Shown piece after piece: positions 7,690-14,637 of a stretch of 19,358 nt of DNA. The DNA comes from Rubrobacter sp. (GTDB lineage: Bacteria > Actinomycetota > Rubrobacteria > Rubrobacterales > Rubrobacteraceae). A model generated the notes under the pieces. The model was given only the letters and a program-made list of their open reading frames with translations. It was not told the DNA's origin and did not search any database. Every line of letters begins with the position of its first letter. Positions within the stretch are counted from its first letter, which is position 1. The stretch spans positions 1-19,358 of the forward strand of contig JACDAR010000105.1 of assembly GCA_013695335.1 (NCBI GenBank), given 5' to 3'. A program made the translations under genes and the position numbers.

Positions 7690-7877
7690 CCATCGCTCGA
7701 TAGCCCATCCAGTACGTATGCCTGACGGCCTCAGCAGGTAGATATCCTCTCGTTACCCACTAATCCTAAGGAGATAGTTTCTCAGTAGTGTTGGTGCAGG
7801 GATCGGTGGCGAGCATCGACATTTAGCTCGCAAGCGCCTTCTCGTGCCAGACAAAAACTGTGCATGCTCGCCGACTA
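7690..7877. other. Intergenic region with inverted GCGAGC copies
   Basis: GGCGAGCAT (7808-7816) is exactly inverted as ATGCTCGCC (7864-7872), and a GCTCGC copy (7826-7831) lies between, so two alternative hairpins are possible. They lie just after the stop of the crotonase gene read leftward. No T-run follows, so a terminator role is uncertain. I see no clear promoter for the NTPase/TPR gene here. Confidence 0.4.
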
Positions 7878-8669
7878 CTATCGGCCCTTCCACTCCGGCT
7901 TGCGTTTCTCCAGGAAGGCGCCGATGCCTTCCTGGGCGTCGGCGAGGGAGGCGTTGTATGACATGACCTCTTTGGTGTAATCGTACGCCCGATCCGTGGG
8001 CATCCCGAACTGGCGGTAGAAAGCCTGCTTGCCGATGCCAACGACGAGCGTGCTGGCCTCGGAGATCTTCGCCGTGAGCGCCGCTATCTGCTCGTCCAGC
8101 TCATCGGCTGGGACCACGCGGTTCACGAGCCCTTCGGTTTTCGCTTCTTGGGCTGAGATGAAGTCGCCGGTGAGGAGCATCTCCATGCTCTTCTTCTGGC
8201 CGACGGCGCGGGAGAGGGCCACCATCGGGGTGGAGCAGAACAGCCCGATCTTTACGCCCGGCGTGGCGAACCTCGCTTCCTCCGCCGCGACGACGAGGTC
8301 GCAGGTGGCGGCGAGCTGGCATCCGGCGGCGGTCGCGACGCCGTGGACCTTCGCTATTACGGGCTGCGGGATAGCCTGTATCGTCTCCATCAGCTCGGTG
8401 CATACGTCGAAGGTGTGGCGGTAGAAATCGTGGTCGCGCCCGTGCATCTCAGACAGGTCGTGACCCGCGCAGAATCCGGGGCCGTTGGCGCCCAGGATCA
8501 CGACCGATACGTCCCTGTCTTCACCGATGGCCTTGAAGCAGTTGATCAACTCCTGCATGTGGGCCAGCGACAGCGCGTTCCGCTTCTTCGGGCGGTTCAT
8601 GGTGACGTGCGCGACGGTCCCTTCGACCTCGACCACTATGTTCTCGTAAGTTTTGTCGGCCCCGATCAT
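7878..8669 (-). CDS. Enoyl-CoA hydratase/isomerase (crotonase) family, ECHDC3-like
   Basis: The ATG at 8669 has AAGGAGG a few bases upstream; the longer open frame to 8759 adds a non-homologous tail and is rejected. The 263-residue crotonase fold has RPKKRNALS (27-35), the oxyanion-hole loops GPGFCAGHDL (63-72) and HGVATAAGCQLAATCDL (109-125), then FATPGVKIGLFCSTP (134-148) and the C-terminal helix EGIGAFLEKRKPEWKGR. Two catalytic glutamates of true hydratases (Glu144 and Glu164 of rat crotonase) align with Gln118 and Gly138. That pattern and the GLFCSTP block match ECHDC3-type proteins, so hydratase activity is doubtful. It faces the SDR gene divergently. Confidence 0.9.
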   Translation of the reverse strand: MIGADKTYENIVVEVEGTVAHVTMNRPKKRNALSLAHMQELINCFKAIGEDRDVSVVILGANGPGFCAGHDLSEMHGRDHDFYRHTFDVCTELMETIQAIPQPVIAKVHGVATAAGCQLAATCDLVVAAEEARFATPGVKIGLFCSTPMVALSRAVGQKKSMEMLLTGDFISAQEAKTEGLVNRVVPADELDEQIAALTAKISEASTLVVGIGKQAFYRQFGMPTDRAYDYTKEVMSYNASLADAQEGIGAFLEKRKPEWKGR

Positions 8670-8987
8670 GCTGTCCTCCTTGCTGGTTTTCCGCGAACGT
8701 TCCGGTCCACTGCTCTGAGAAGTCCCTGTTCCAAAACCGCGACGACCACGCATCCCCATCTTGAACCGCGAGACCCCGGAACTTGCTTGACGATATCATG
8801 CGTCACCAGAATCAGCCGGTCAACTTCCCGGACCACTTCCCCTGAATCGTCTGACAAACTCACTTGCCCTATGATAGCTTGCGTTCCATTGGGGAGGGAC
8901 GGAGGGCAGACACGTACCCGGGGAGCGGGTGGAGTCGGCAGGCGGGGTGCGGGCGTTAGCATCGTCCGACTAGGCAGAGGGAGAGAC
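8670..8987. other. Divergent intergenic region, crotonase/SDR
   Basis: About 318 bases between two divergent genes. It contains the leftward candidate promoter listed separately and the crotonase ribosome site. A TATGAT (8870-8875) could be a -10 for the rightward SDR gene, but the nearest -35-like CTGACA (8851-8856) is only 13 bases away, so I do not call it. No gene is seen here. Confidence 0.5.
8795..8823 (-). promoter_or_regulatory. Candidate promoter of the crotonase gene
   Basis: Read on the minus strand, TTGACC (8823-8818) and CATGAT (8800-8795) match 5/6 and 4/6 of the sigma-70-type consensus with an optimal 17-base spacer. The leader to the ATG at 8669 would be about 120 bases. Confidence 0.5.
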
Positions 8988-9752
8988 GTGGAGTCATCTG
9001 GTAGCGAGGGGCCGGGGCGCCTGGCGGGCAAGGCGGTAGTCGTCACGGGGGCCGCGAAGGGTATCGGCCGGGCCACGGCGGAGCTTTTCGCCAGGGAGGG
9101 CGCGAGGCTCGTCATAACGGATATCGATGGGGATGGGCTCGAAGCTGTTCGGGAAGGTATCTCGGGCGGCGAGGTCGAGATTGTCGTCGGGGACGTTTCC
9201 CAGGTAGACGATGCGCGGCGTATGATCTGGGCTTCCGTCGAGCGGTACGGTGGGCTGGACGTGCTCGTCGCCAACGCTGGGGTCATACCCCTGAACACCA
9301 TCGACGAGGCGACGCCTGAGGACTGGGACCACGTGATGGCCGTGGACGGGCGCGGGATGTTCCTGACCTGCAAGTATGCAATCGAGGCGATGGTCGAATC
9401 GGGTGGCGGCTCCATCGTGTGCTTATCTTCCATCTCGGGGCTAGCAGGTCAGAGCCAGCAGTCCACCTACGGCCCGGCCAAGTTCGTGGCGAGCGGGATC
9501 ACGATGCACCTGGCCGTCGAGTGGGCAGACAGGGGCATCCGGGTCAACGCCGTTGCGCCAGGCACCATCGCGACCGAGGCGGTCAGGGAACTGCCGGAAG
9601 AATACGTGGCGCCGATGCGCGCGGCGCATCCCGTGGGGAGGTTTGGCGAACCGGAAGAGGTCGCGAACGCTATCCTCTTCCTCGCCTCCGATGAGGCGTC
9701 GTTCATAACAGGTGCGATCCTGCCGGTAGATGGAGGTTACCTGGCCCAGTGA
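8988..9752 (+). CDS. SDR-family NAD(P)-dependent oxidoreductase
   Basis: The 254-residue classical short-chain dehydrogenase has TGAAKGIG at 20-27 (cofactor-binding TGxxxGxG), a D45-containing ITDIDGDG after strand 2 that favours NAD(H), the NAG motif at 96-98, and the catalytic set Ser148, Tyr161, Lys165 (YGPAK). The closing GAILPVDGGYLAQ is typical of this family. GTG 8988 is chosen because it follows a purine-rich ribosome site (GAGGGAGAGA) and gives the usual family length; the frame is open for more than 600 bases upstream only because the opposite strand is coding. It would oxidise or reduce an alcohol/ketone, possibly a beta-hydroxyacyl or ring compound given the neighbouring CoA and cyclase genes; the substrate is not visible. 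Confidence 0.93.
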   Translation: MESSGSEGPGRLAGKAVVVTGAAKGIGRATAELFAREGARLVITDIDGDGLEAVREGISGGEVEIVVGDVSQVDDARRMIWASVERYGGLDVLVANAGVIPLNTIDEATPEDWDHVMAVDGRGMFLTCKYAIEAMVESGGGSIVCLSSISGLAGQSQQSTYGPAKFVASGITMHLAVEWADRGIRVNAVAPGTIATEAVRELPEEYVAPMRAAHPVGRFGEPEEVANAILFLASDEASFITGAILPVDGGYLAQ

Positions 9753-9867
9753 GGCCCGCGACGAGGGATCTTGGACATTACCCTCAACCGCCGCCAGGGC
9801 AAGGCCGGTTGGCGCAGGACTCCATCCAGACGGACTTGAGAATCTCTACCGAAAGGAGAAGTGACGC

Positions 9868-10668
9868 GTGGATTTTTCAGCCCTGACGTCGGCGCGGGTG
9901 GTTGACCTTTCCGTGACGCTCTCTGAGCGGTTGCCCGGGACGTGGCCCGGACACATGACCTTCGCGCACCACAACTGGAACTGGTTCGCGGAGGTGGACG
10001 GTCCGACGGGCCGTACCCGGAGTTCGGCCCCGTACCAGACGAACTTCGTGGTGATCGACGAGCATTGCGGGACCCACTTCGACGCCCCGACCCACTTCGT
10101 GCCGCCCCCGGACTCGGGCCTGCCGATAGCCGGCCCACTCGGCTCCGAGACCGGGGACCTCGTACCGCTCGACGACCTCATGGGCATGGCCGTCGTGGTG
10201 GACGTGGGCCACCTCTCCGATACCGGCGAGCCGGGGGTGAGCCCGTTTATCGAGCCCGAGCACGTCCAGTCTTTCGAGGAGGAGCACGGCGAGCTCCGCG
10301 AGGGTGAGGTGGTTCTCTTCAAGACCCGATGGGATCGATACTACGTCGAAGGTGAGCCGGGGGAGAGATACATGAGCGGGTCGCTCGTTACGGGCGAGCA
10401 TCCCGGCTGGCCGTCGCCGTCACCGGAGACCGCCGTCTACCTGTACGAAAAAGGCGTGACGACGATCGGGATAGACGCACCGAGCATAGGAAGAGCCCAC
10501 GACGGCGTGCCGGTGCACCAGGAAGGGCTGGGGCGCGGGATGCGCTACGTCGAGATACTGACGAACCTCGACGAGTTGCCTGTGCGCGGATCGTTCTTCG
10601 TCTTCATGCCGCTCAAGATCAGCGGTTCGAGTGGAGGCCCCGGCCGGGCGATGGCCTTCGTTCCGTAG
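9868..10668 (+). CDS. Cyclase family protein (kynurenine formamidase-like fold)
   Basis: The 266-residue protein has the family signature HCGTHFDAPTHF (66-77), the HxGTHxDxPxH metal-binding motif of the cyclase/formamidase family (PF04199). A C-terminal IGIDAPSIGRAHDGVPVHQ block (around 207-225) and LPVRGSFFVFMPLKI complete the fold. Members hydrolyse amides or lactones using zinc or manganese; examples are KynB-type formamidase, isatin hydrolase and polyketide 'cyclases'. No tryptophan pathway gene is nearby, so kynurenine is not implied. GTG 9868 has GAAAGGAG (9851-9858) upstream. It follows the SDR gene by 115 bases on the same strand and may share its transcript. Confidence 0.92.
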   Translation: MDFSALTSARVVDLSVTLSERLPGTWPGHMTFAHHNWNWFAEVDGPTGRTRSSAPYQTNFVVIDEHCGTHFDAPTHFVPPPDSGLPIAGPLGSETGDLVPLDDLMGMAVVVDVGHLSDTGEPGVSPFIEPEHVQSFEEEHGELREGEVVLFKTRWDRYYVEGEPGERYMSGSLVTGEHPGWPSPSPETAVYLYEKGVTTIGIDAPSIGRAHDGVPVHQEGLGRGMRYVEILTNLDELPVRGSFFVFMPLKISGSSGGPGRAMAFVP

Positions 10669-11021
10669 TAGTCAGGGGTTGTCCACTATCGCTGGGCGGC
10701 TGTCGCATGGGTTTCCGAGAGCCTACAGCAATTTGCAGAAGAACTGATACTTCGAGATTCCGCGCCGTTCTTGTATCCTTACCGGCGGCCTAACGCCAGA
10801 CGTTTGAGGTTCCGCCAAACGTGGATCAGTTGTTTCGAGAAACGCTCTAGGGTTTACCGCCATTAGAGTGACAGTCAACGGTTGCAGACATTACGGGTCG
10901 GTCTGGTCGGAGTACCGGAACTCTGCTTCAGCCACGGCTGGCAAGAATATCCGGCTCGGGTGTCACATCCGAGTCGTGGCCGGTGTCTTCATGTCGAGGG
11001 TAAGCAACCAGAGGAGAAATC
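10669..11021. other. Intergenic region before the ECF41 module
   Basis: This 353-base gap shows no credible gene. It holds a small hairpin (ACGTTTG 10800-10806 / CAAACGT 10816-10822, 9-base loop), a second short one (GTTTC 10832-10836 / GAAAC 10839-10843), and then the ECF41-type promoter at 10961-10987. It also marks where base composition changes from the catabolic genes to the more GC-rich module. Confidence 0.5.
10961..10987 (+). promoter_or_regulatory. ECF41-type promoter
   Basis: TGTCACA (10961-10967), 16 bases, then TGTC (10984-10987). From memory, the published ECF41 target promoter is TGTCACA at -35 and CGTC at -10 with about 16-base spacing. Here the -35 is perfect and the -10 matches 3 of 4. 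It lies about 35 bases before the ATG of the carboxymuconolactone decarboxylase gene, exactly where these sigma factors direct their own operon. Confidence 0.7.
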
Positions 11022-11615
11022 ATGGCCAGCGGTACCCGAATTCCGAAGACGGAGATCACCGGCATCTACGGCGGATTGGTCAAGCGGATGTCGCGCAAGA
11101 TGTTCGGCAAGGTGCCGGAGGGTGTCGAGGTGATGTGGCAGAACCCGAGGGTCTTCAAGGACATGATGGGATTCGGTCGCAAGGCCGAGAAGTGGGACCG
11201 GCTCGACCCGAACCTGGCGTCGTTCGCGCTCATGGCCGCGGCCAGCCTGGTCGGCTGCAGCTTTTGCCTGGATTTGAACTACTTCATGGCACACAACAAG
11301 GGTCTCGACGAGGCCAAAGCACGGGAGGTGCCGCGTTGGCGGGAGTCGGATGTTTTCACTCCCCTGGAGCGGAGGGTGATGGAGTACGTCGAGGCGGTGA
11401 GCCAGACCCCGCCGACCGTCACTGACGAGATGTCCGCCGCGCTGCTCGAGGAGCTGGGGGCACCGGTGCTGGTGGAGCTGGCCGCCAGGGTGGGGTTCAT
11501 GAACGCCAGCGCCCGGACCAATGTCGCGCTCGGCATCGAGTCGCAGGAGTTCTCGGCCGCCTGCGACCTGAAACCGTTGGCCAGCCCGAGCGGCGACGTA
11601 CGCTCGCCGGCATGA
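11022..11615 (+). CDS. Carboxymuconolactone decarboxylase/AhpD-like protein, ECF41 partner
   Basis: The 197-residue all-helical protein of the CMD/AhpD superfamily has a redox-type pair Cys79-Ser-Phe-Cys82 in LVGCSFCLDLNYFMAHNKGL, followed by His91. The glutamate that precedes the first cysteine in canonical AhpD (ExxCxxC) is missing, so peroxidase-type proton relay may differ. This gene is a hallmark target of ECF41 sigma factors, whose partners are carboxymuconolactone decarboxylases, oxidoreductases or epimerases ('COE'). The ATG has AGAGGAG upstream and fits the promoter at 10961. Its stop overlaps the sigma gene start (ATGA at 11612-11615), indicating translational coupling. The physiological substrate of these partners is unknown. 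Confidence 0.9.
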   Translation: MASGTRIPKTEITGIYGGLVKRMSRKMFGKVPEGVEVMWQNPRVFKDMMGFGRKAEKWDRLDPNLASFALMAAASLVGCSFCLDLNYFMAHNKGLDEAKAREVPRWRESDVFTPLERRVMEYVEAVSQTPPTVTDEMSAALLEELGAPVLVELAARVGFMNASARTNVALGIESQEFSAACDLKPLASPSGDVRSPA

Positions 11616-12490
11616 ATGACGAACCGTTCATCGTCCACCGTAGCCTGCTCTTCACCGTCGCTTACGAGATGCTCGGCTCTGCGGCCGACGCCGAAGACGT
11701 CGTACAGGAGACCTGGATGCGGTGGGCCGACATTGGCGACGCTGCCCGGGACGAGGTGCGTGACCCACGCGCGTACCTCGTCCGGATCGTCACCCGGCAG
11801 GCGCTCAACCGGCTGCGCACGCTGGCGCGGCGGCGCGAGGACTATGTCGGGGAGTGGCTGCCCGAGCCGCTGCTGACGAGCCCCGACGTGGCCGAGGACG
11901 TCGAGCTCGCCGAGAGCGTCTCGATCGCGATGCTCACCATGCTCGAGACGCTCGGATCGGCCGAGCGCGCGGTCTTCGTGCTGCGCGAGGTATTCGACGT
12001 GCCGTACGACGAGATCGCCAAGGCCGTGGGCAAGTCCTCCGCGGCGGTCAGGCAGATCGCGCACCGGGCGCGCCGACACATGGCCGCACGGCGCCCGCGG
12101 ATGGAGGTGAACCGCACCGAGCAGCAGCAGGTCGTGGAGCGGTTCCTCGCCGCCCTCACCACGGGTGACGTGCAGGGCCTGATGGACGTGCTCGCCCCCG
12201 ACGTCGTCATGGTCGCGGACGGCGGGGGCCTGGTACCCGCCGTCCGGCGTCCGGTCGAGGGCACGAAGCGGGTGGCGACGCTCCTGTCCCGCTTCTCGCA
12301 GGTCGCGCCGGACGCGGAGGTCGCCACGCTGCTGCTCAACGGCGCGGTCGCGGCCCGGATCGACCTGACCGGCGAGCTCAACGCTGCGGTCACCTTCGTG
12401 GTCGAGGACGGCCGGATCGCCCGCATCTACGCGATCCGCAACCCGCACAAGCTGGGGCGGCTGGAAAAGGTGGTGGAGCTGCGGCGGTGA
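11612..12490 (+). CDS. ECF41-group RNA polymerase sigma factor (SigJ-like)
   Basis: 292 residues: region sigma2 (about 5-72, with DAEDVVQETWMRW), the linker motif WLPEP at 82-86, region sigma4 (about 105-158, with FDVPYDEIAKAVGKSSAAVRQIAHRAR), and a C-terminal SnoaL-like domain (about 168-290) with DGGG at 203-206 and NPHKL at 277-281. WLPEP, DGGG and NPDKL are the published signatures of ECF41 sigma factors, in which the fused C-terminal domain replaces a separate anti-sigma factor and both restrains and supports activity. The final motif has His where Asp is usual. Start ATG 11612 overlaps the stop of the CMD gene. The pair appears richer in G/C at third positions than the genes on either side, by eye. 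Confidence 0.95.
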   Translation: MNDEPFIVHRSLLFTVAYEMLGSAADAEDVVQETWMRWADIGDAARDEVRDPRAYLVRIVTRQALNRLRTLARRREDYVGEWLPEPLLTSPDVAEDVELAESVSIAMLTMLETLGSAERAVFVLREVFDVPYDEIAKAVGKSSAAVRQIAHRARRHMAARRPRMEVNRTEQQQVVERFLAALTTGDVQGLMDVLAPDVVMVADGGGLVPAVRRPVEGTKRVATLLSRFSQVAPDAEVATLLLNGAVAARIDLTGELNAAVTFVVEDGRIARIYAIRNPHKLGRLEKVVELRR

Positions 12491-12518
12491 CGGCCCTACT
12501 ATTGCGGCATGGCAGCTG

Positions 12519-12948
12519 AAAGCGTTTCGCGTCGATGCTCTTTACGCCCTCCCCGAAAGCATTTCTTCCCTTCTCATCGCGCTCGGTGGCTCTTAGTGAT
12601 TTCTTCTGAAAATCTATCCGAGCTTTCTCACCGCACGGCTCATGGTAGCGACGGACACCGAAACTCCCCGCTCGCGCTCGAACACCTCGCAATGTTCTTC
12701 GAGAGTGGCCGTGTCATTCTCTTCGAGTTGTTTCCACAGAGACTTCTTGTGATCTGGGCTTTCAACGATCTTCGATTCGCGCCCCAGTGAAGGCTTGGTG
12801 CGAGGTCTCGCCCGCTGACTTTCAGTTTGATGCAGCGACCGATGGTCGGCCGAGAGACACCAAAGTGATCGGCGATCTCCCTTCGAGGAATGCCACGTTC
12901 CACGGCAGCGAGTATCTTCAGCCTGAGATACTTCGAGTATGCGTTCAT
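12519..12948 (-). pseudogene. IS630-family transposase remnant (three frames, truncated)
   Basis: Reading leftward from ATG 12948: MNAYSKYLRLKILAAVERG, then IPRREIADHFGVSRPTIGR (helix-turn-helix) and GRDLAPS, the IS630-type N-terminus. Near 12750 homology passes to a second frame, SLWKQLEENDTATLEEHCE followed by VSVSVATMSRAVRKLG, which meets a TAG at 12616-12614. It continues in a third frame as FQKKSLRATERDEKGRNAF and SIDAKRF. Similarity ends about 12519, before the expected catalytic DDE region (the VFxDE motif is not reached). Two -1 shifts plus truncation make it dead. The end lies 28 bases from the sigma factor stop. Confidence 0.85.
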
Positions 12949-12962
12949 GCTCGACAGCCTCA

Positions 12963-12989
12963 CGGTATTACAGCTAGTTTGCAATACCG
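12963..12989. repeat. Inverted repeat at the IS630 remnant end
   Basis: CGGTATT (12963-12969) and AATACCG (12983-12989) are perfect 7-base arms with a 13-base spacer, 14 bases before the remnant transposase start and 2 bases from the acyl-CoA synthetase stop. This is where a terminal inverted repeat of the element would lie. The matching far end is lost with the truncation, so no pair can be shown. Confidence 0.55.
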
Positions 12990-12991
12990 CT

Positions 12992-14563
12992 CTAATTGAC
13001 CCGCTTCTCTTGACCAGTCCATTCCTTGTCGCGCAGGACGAACTTCTGGACTTTGCCTGTGGAAGTTTTCGGCAGCTCACCGAACTCTATGGCCGCAGGG
13101 GCCTTGAAGCGGGCTATGTGTTCTTTGCAGAAATCTATGATCTCCTGCTCCGTCGCCTCCGCGCCGTTCTTGAGGACGACGAAGGCTTTGGGGCGCTCGC
13201 CCCACTTCTCGTCAGGGATGGCTACGACGGCTGCCTCCATCACGGCAGGATGGCGGGAGACTACCTGCTCGACCTCGATGGTCGAGATGTTCTCGCCGCC
13301 CGAGACTATGATGTCCTTGTTGCGGTCCCGGATCTCCACGTACCCGTCCGGGTGCCACACGGCAACGTCACCTGAGTGGTACCAGCCGCCCTCGAAAGCT
13401 TCTTCGGTGGCCTCCTCGTTGTCGAAGTAGCCCTTGGCGACCATGTTGCCGTGCATCACGATCTCACCCATTGTCTCGCCGTCGCGCTCCACGTCGTTCA
13501 TGTTCTCGTCCACGACCCGCACCAGGTCGGCGGTCGTGTAGCCCTGTCCCTGGCGGGCCATGAGGCGGGCGCGTTCCTCCATGTCCAGATCCTCCCACTC
13601 GGGGTGGACGCCGCTGGTGGTCATGGGGCCGTACGTCTCGGTGAGGCCGTAGATGTGCATGGGGTTTATGTTCAGTTCAAGCAAGCCGCCGAGCAGGGTG
13701 GGGGATGGGGGAGCGCCAGCGATGGCGGCGGTCACGCTCCGGTCGAGTTCGTGGGCCGCGTCGTCGTTGACTATCCCGATCTGGACCGTCGGGGCGGCGC
13801 AGTAGTGCGTGATCCCCTCGCTCTCGAAGAGATCCCAGATCCGTGGCGGCTCGACCTTCCTCAAACAAACGTGCGTCGCCGCCACAGCCGTGACGGCCCA
13901 TGGGTACGTCCACCCGTTGCAGTGGAACATCGGGAGCGTCCACAGGTATTTGGTCTCGTAGCCCATCCCGATCTCGATGGCGTTGCCGAGCGCGCAGAGG
14001 TACGCGCCACGGTGCGTGTACATCACACCCTTCGGACGTCCCGTCGTTCCCGACGTGTAGTTGATGGAGATTGTCTCTTCCTCGTCTTCGAGAACGTCAG
14101 GCGCGGCCTCCGTCGAACCATCCGAGAGATAGTCCTCGTAAGGATCTCCAGCCTCGCCCGTGTCGTCCACGCGCACGGTCTCTACGCCTTCCACGTCAGC
14201 TAGCAGCTTCTCCAGCTCTGCGTCCACAAAGACCATCTTCGCGCCCGAATGCTCGACTACATAGGTGACCTCGTCCTTGCCGAGGCGGGTGTTGATGGCT
14301 ACGAGGACTAGCCCGGCGGCGGGCACTGCGAAATGGGCCTCCAGCATGGGCGGCGTGTTGAAGCAGAGAAAGGCTACCCTGTCTCCTTTTTGTAGCCCGG
14401 CGTCCCGCAATCGTGAAGAGAGGCGGTTGACGCGCTCTTCGAGTTCGCGGTAGGTGTAACGACGATCCCCATAGACCACGGCGGTTTTATCCGGGAACAT
14501 GTACGCGCTGCGCCTCAAGAAGCTCACTGGCGTAAGCTCGCTGCGGTAGACTTTTTCGCTCAT
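12992..14563 (-). CDS. AMP-forming acyl-CoA synthetase
   Basis: The 523-residue member of the adenylate-forming (ANL) superfamily converts a carboxylic acid, ATP and CoA to acyl-CoA, AMP and PPi. Core motifs: YTSGTTGRPKGV (169-180, P-loop), IYGLTETYGP (about 309-318), GWYHSGDVAVWHPDGYVEIRDRNKD (hinge region around 395-415), and the C-terminal PKTSTGKVQKF with catalytic Lys504. The sequence style is that of medium/long-chain and methylmercaptopropionate-type ligases; the substrate is undetermined. ATG 14563 has AAGGAGGATC upstream. With the crotonase, SDR and cyclase genes it could form one catabolic route. It is leftward, downstream of vapBC, with an operator-like palindrome before it. Confidence 0.95.
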   Translation of the reverse strand: MSEKVYRSELTPVSFLRRSAYMFPDKTAVVYGDRRYTYRELEERVNRLSSRLRDAGLQKGDRVAFLCFNTPPMLEAHFAVPAAGLVLVAINTRLGKDEVTYVVEHSGAKMVFVDAELEKLLADVEGVETVRVDDTGEAGDPYEDYLSDGSTEAAPDVLEDEEETISINYTSGTTGRPKGVMYTHRGAYLCALGNAIEIGMGYETKYLWTLPMFHCNGWTYPWAVTAVAATHVCLRKVEPPRIWDLFESEGITHYCAAPTVQIGIVNDDAAHELDRSVTAAIAGAPPSPTLLGGLLELNINPMHIYGLTETYGPMTTSGVHPEWEDLDMEERARLMARQGQGYTTADLVRVVDENMNDVERDGETMGEIVMHGNMVAKGYFDNEEATEEAFEGGWYHSGDVAVWHPDGYVEIRDRNKDIIVSGGENISTIEVEQVVSRHPAVMEAAVVAIPDEKWGERPKAFVVLKNGAEATEQEIIDFCKEHIARFKAPAAIEFGELPKTSTGKVQKFVLRDKEWTGQEKRVN

Positions 14564-14594
14564 GCTGATCCTCCTTGGTTGCTATCCCCTTTAC

Positions 14595-14613
14595 GGAATT
14601 ACAGCACAATTCC
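14595..14613 (-). promoter_or_regulatory. Palindrome overlapping a -10 upstream of the acyl-CoA synthetase
   Basis: GGAATT (14595-14600) and AATTCC (14608-14613) are perfect arms with a 7-base spacer, 32 bases before the ATG at 14563. On the minus strand TGTAAT (14603-14598), a 5/6 match to the -10 box, overlaps the palindrome. No convincing -35 is visible. A repressor operator is plausible; a terminator for vapC is less likely because no T-run follows. Confidence 0.45.
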
Positions 14614-14637
14614 CGCTACGAAACGAGGCTGGAGGCG

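Noticed and set aside
8343..8987. N-terminal extension of the SDR frame
   Set aside because: The extension runs antisense to the crotonase gene and has no SDR similarity; the GTG at 8988 with a ribosome site gives the normal family length.
9785..9811. CAACCG/CGGTTG hairpin between the SDR and cyclase genes
   Set aside because: Only 6-base arms with a 15-base loop and no T-run; not enough for a terminator call.
10868..11425. 185-residue frame over the ECF41 promoter and CMD start
   Set aside because: It overlaps the CMD gene in another frame and has no recognisable domain; the promoter match inside it argues for non-coding DNA.
11279..12448. 389-residue open frame opposite the CMD and sigma genes
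   Set aside because: It lies antisense to two well-supported genes and has Arg/His/Pro-rich low-complexity content with no family pattern; it is a by-product of high GC3.
13376..14203. 275-residue + strand frame opposite the acyl-CoA synthetase
   Set aside because: Antisense to a protein with all adenylation motifs; His/Val/Arg-rich composition typical of shadows.
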